Made by a program: the position numbers and the translations under genes
Source of the DNA: an uncultured Clostridiaceae bacterium
GTDB taxonomy: Bacteria > Bacillota > Clostridia > Lachnospirales > Lachnospiraceae
DNA: 6,503 bases
Assembly (NCBI GenBank): GCA_949841235.1
Contig: CATKZA010000105.1
Coordinates: 1 to 6,503 of the forward strand
Reading direction: 5' to 3'
The notes under the pieces: model-generated
Told to the model about the DNA's origin: nothing
Database searches by the model: none
What the model saw: the letters and a program-made list of their open reading frames with translations, nothing else
Shown: in pieces, positions 5,779 through 6,503 of the stretch
Position numbering within the stretch: position 1 is the stretch's first letter
Layout of the letters: each line of letters begins with the position of its first letter

Positions 5779-6396
5779 ATGCAAAAAGAAAATGATAGCA
5801 TGGATGACTTTGAATTTGATGTGCTGACTGAAATAGGCAATATTGGTGCGGGCAATGCGACAACTGCATTGTCCCAACTTATTAATACAAAAATCGACAT
5901 GAATGTTCCTAAAGTGGAGATGCTGACTTTTGCGGAACTGGCAGAGATTATCGGCGGGGCCGAGACTCTGGTGGCGGGAATATTGCTAAATTTGGAAGGC
6001 GATATTGAAGGAACCATGTTATTTATCCTGGAGAGCAGTGCGGCGAGATTGTTCGTGCAGCAGCTGATGGGATGCGTGACGGGAGACGAGGGGGAGTTTT
6101 CTGACATAGAAAAGTCTGCCTTGCAGGAAATCGGCAATATCATTTCCGGAGCATATTTGTCTGCCATATCGGGCATGACGAATCTGACAATCAATGTATC
6201 TGTGCCTAGTTTGGCGTTCGATATGGCGGGGGCGATTCTGAGCGTTCCTGCGATTGAATTTGGCAAATTGGGTGATAAGGCACTGCTGATTCAATCGGTA
6301 TTCAATGATATGAATGTGGATATCAGCGGATATTTTATTCTGATTCCGACACTGGAATCATATGGGCGTATTATGAAATCATTAGGGTTAAGGTGA
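5779..6396 (+). CDS. cheC: CheY-P phosphatase CheC
   Basis: A 205-residue member of the CheC/CheX/FliY phosphatase family, close to the usual full length of CheC. The protein dephosphorylates CheY-P and, when bound to CheD, becomes more active and withholds CheD from receptors. Two copies of the active-site motif (D/S)xxxExxN are present: D14/E18/N21 in DVLTEIGN, and S113/E117/N120 in SALQEIGN. Both centres therefore look intact. The pseudo-symmetric halves (about 10-100 and 105-205) fit the family fold. There is no N-terminal CheY-binding extension or C-terminal SpoA domain, which argues against FliY. GGAGG (5768-5772) supports the start at 5779. The stop shares its A with a candidate cheD start (TGATG), as expected for partner proteins made together. 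Confidence 0.95.
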   Translation: MQKENDSMDDFEFDVLTEIGNIGAGNATTALSQLINTKIDMNVPKVEMLTFAELAEIIGGAETLVAGILLNLEGDIEGTMLFILESSAARLFVQQLMGCVTGDEGEFSDIEKSALQEIGNIISGAYLSAISGMTNLTINVSVPSLAFDMAGAILSVPAIEFGKLGDKALLIQSVFNDMNVDISGYFILIPTLESYGRIMKSLGLR

Positions 6397-6503
6397 TGGA
6401 GATGTCAGAAATGATAAAAGTTGGTATGGCGGACGCAAATATCTGCCGTACGCCAGATGCTATTACCACATTGGGGCTTGGCTCCTGCGTGGGGGTGGCT
6501 TTA
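6396..6503 (+). CDS. cheD: Chemoreceptor glutamine deamidase CheD, N-terminal fragment (3' end outside window)
   Basis: The first 36 codons of CheD, running off the end of the window. CheD deamidates specific glutamines on chemoreceptors and binds CheC, whose phosphatase activity it raises. The sequence IKVGMADANI, followed by TTLGLGSCVGVAL, is the family N-terminus. Cys31 in GLGSC is the expected catalytic cysteine, and Thr25 is at the position of the conserved active-site threonine. The catalytic histidine would lie beyond the window. The start is uncertain: ATG 6396 overlaps the cheC stop (TGATG), ATG 6402 is at a good distance from the AAGG at 6390-6393, and ATG 6411 gives the shortest form, MIKVGMAD. 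The family assignment does not depend on this choice. Confidence 0.93.
   Translation, partial: MEMSEMIKVGMADANICRTPDAITTLGLGSCVGVAL

Noticed and set aside
5736..5795. 19-codon frame MNSDEKMVLGMEELYAKRK between cheW and cheC
   Set aside because: It ends inside cheC, and cheC has its own good ribosome binding site at 5768-5772. The frame contains that site by necessity and shows no other sign of being a gene, so it is probably chance.

Overview
The window is one continuous stretch of a flagellar/chemotaxis operon. Every gene is on the + strand, the gene at the left edge lacks its 5' end, and the gene at the right edge lacks its 3' end. In order: flhF (last 59 codons), flhG, a PilZ/YcgR-type c-di-GMP-binding gene, cheB, cheA, cheW, cheC and cheD (first 36 codons). 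Apart from the PilZ gene, this is the order of the Bacillus subtilis fla/che operon (flhF-flhG-cheB-cheA-cheW-cheC-cheD-sigD), so a sigD/fliA-like sigma factor gene may follow. The CheC/CheD pair, the operon order, the G-rich Shine-Dalgarno sites and the codon use point to a Gram-positive Firmicute. I infer a motile, moderate-GC clostridium, probably Lachnospiraceae (Roseburia/Eubacterium-like); the exact taxon cannot be read from the sequence.

Layout. Positions 1-1058 hold the FlhF/FlhG pair that controls flagellum placement and number. Positions 1114-1815 hold the PilZ protein, which should couple c-di-GMP level to motility. Positions 1816-1989 are the only sizeable non-coding gap. It contains three 19-bp tandem units, each a small stem-loop, followed by a larger inverted repeat. 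Positions 1990-6503 hold the chemotaxis core: CheB (receptor methylesterase), CheA (histidine kinase), CheW (coupling protein), CheC (CheY-P phosphatase) and CheD (receptor deamidase and CheC partner). All catalytic motifs expected in these families are present, so the genes look functional.

How the genes work together. Receptors bound through CheW control CheA autophosphorylation. CheA passes phosphate to CheB, which resets receptor methylation, and to CheY, which is not in this window. CheC removes phosphate from CheY-P. CheD modifies receptors and exchanges with CheC. FlhF/FlhG place the motors that CheY-P acts on, and the PilZ protein can slow or stop them when c-di-GMP is high. Most junctions are overlapping or very short, which suggests one transcript with coupled translation.

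I do not see a new biological system here. The least ordinary feature is the structured repeat region between the PilZ gene and cheB. A secondary curiosity is a G7 tract near the 3' end of flhG, after which all three reading frames stay open.
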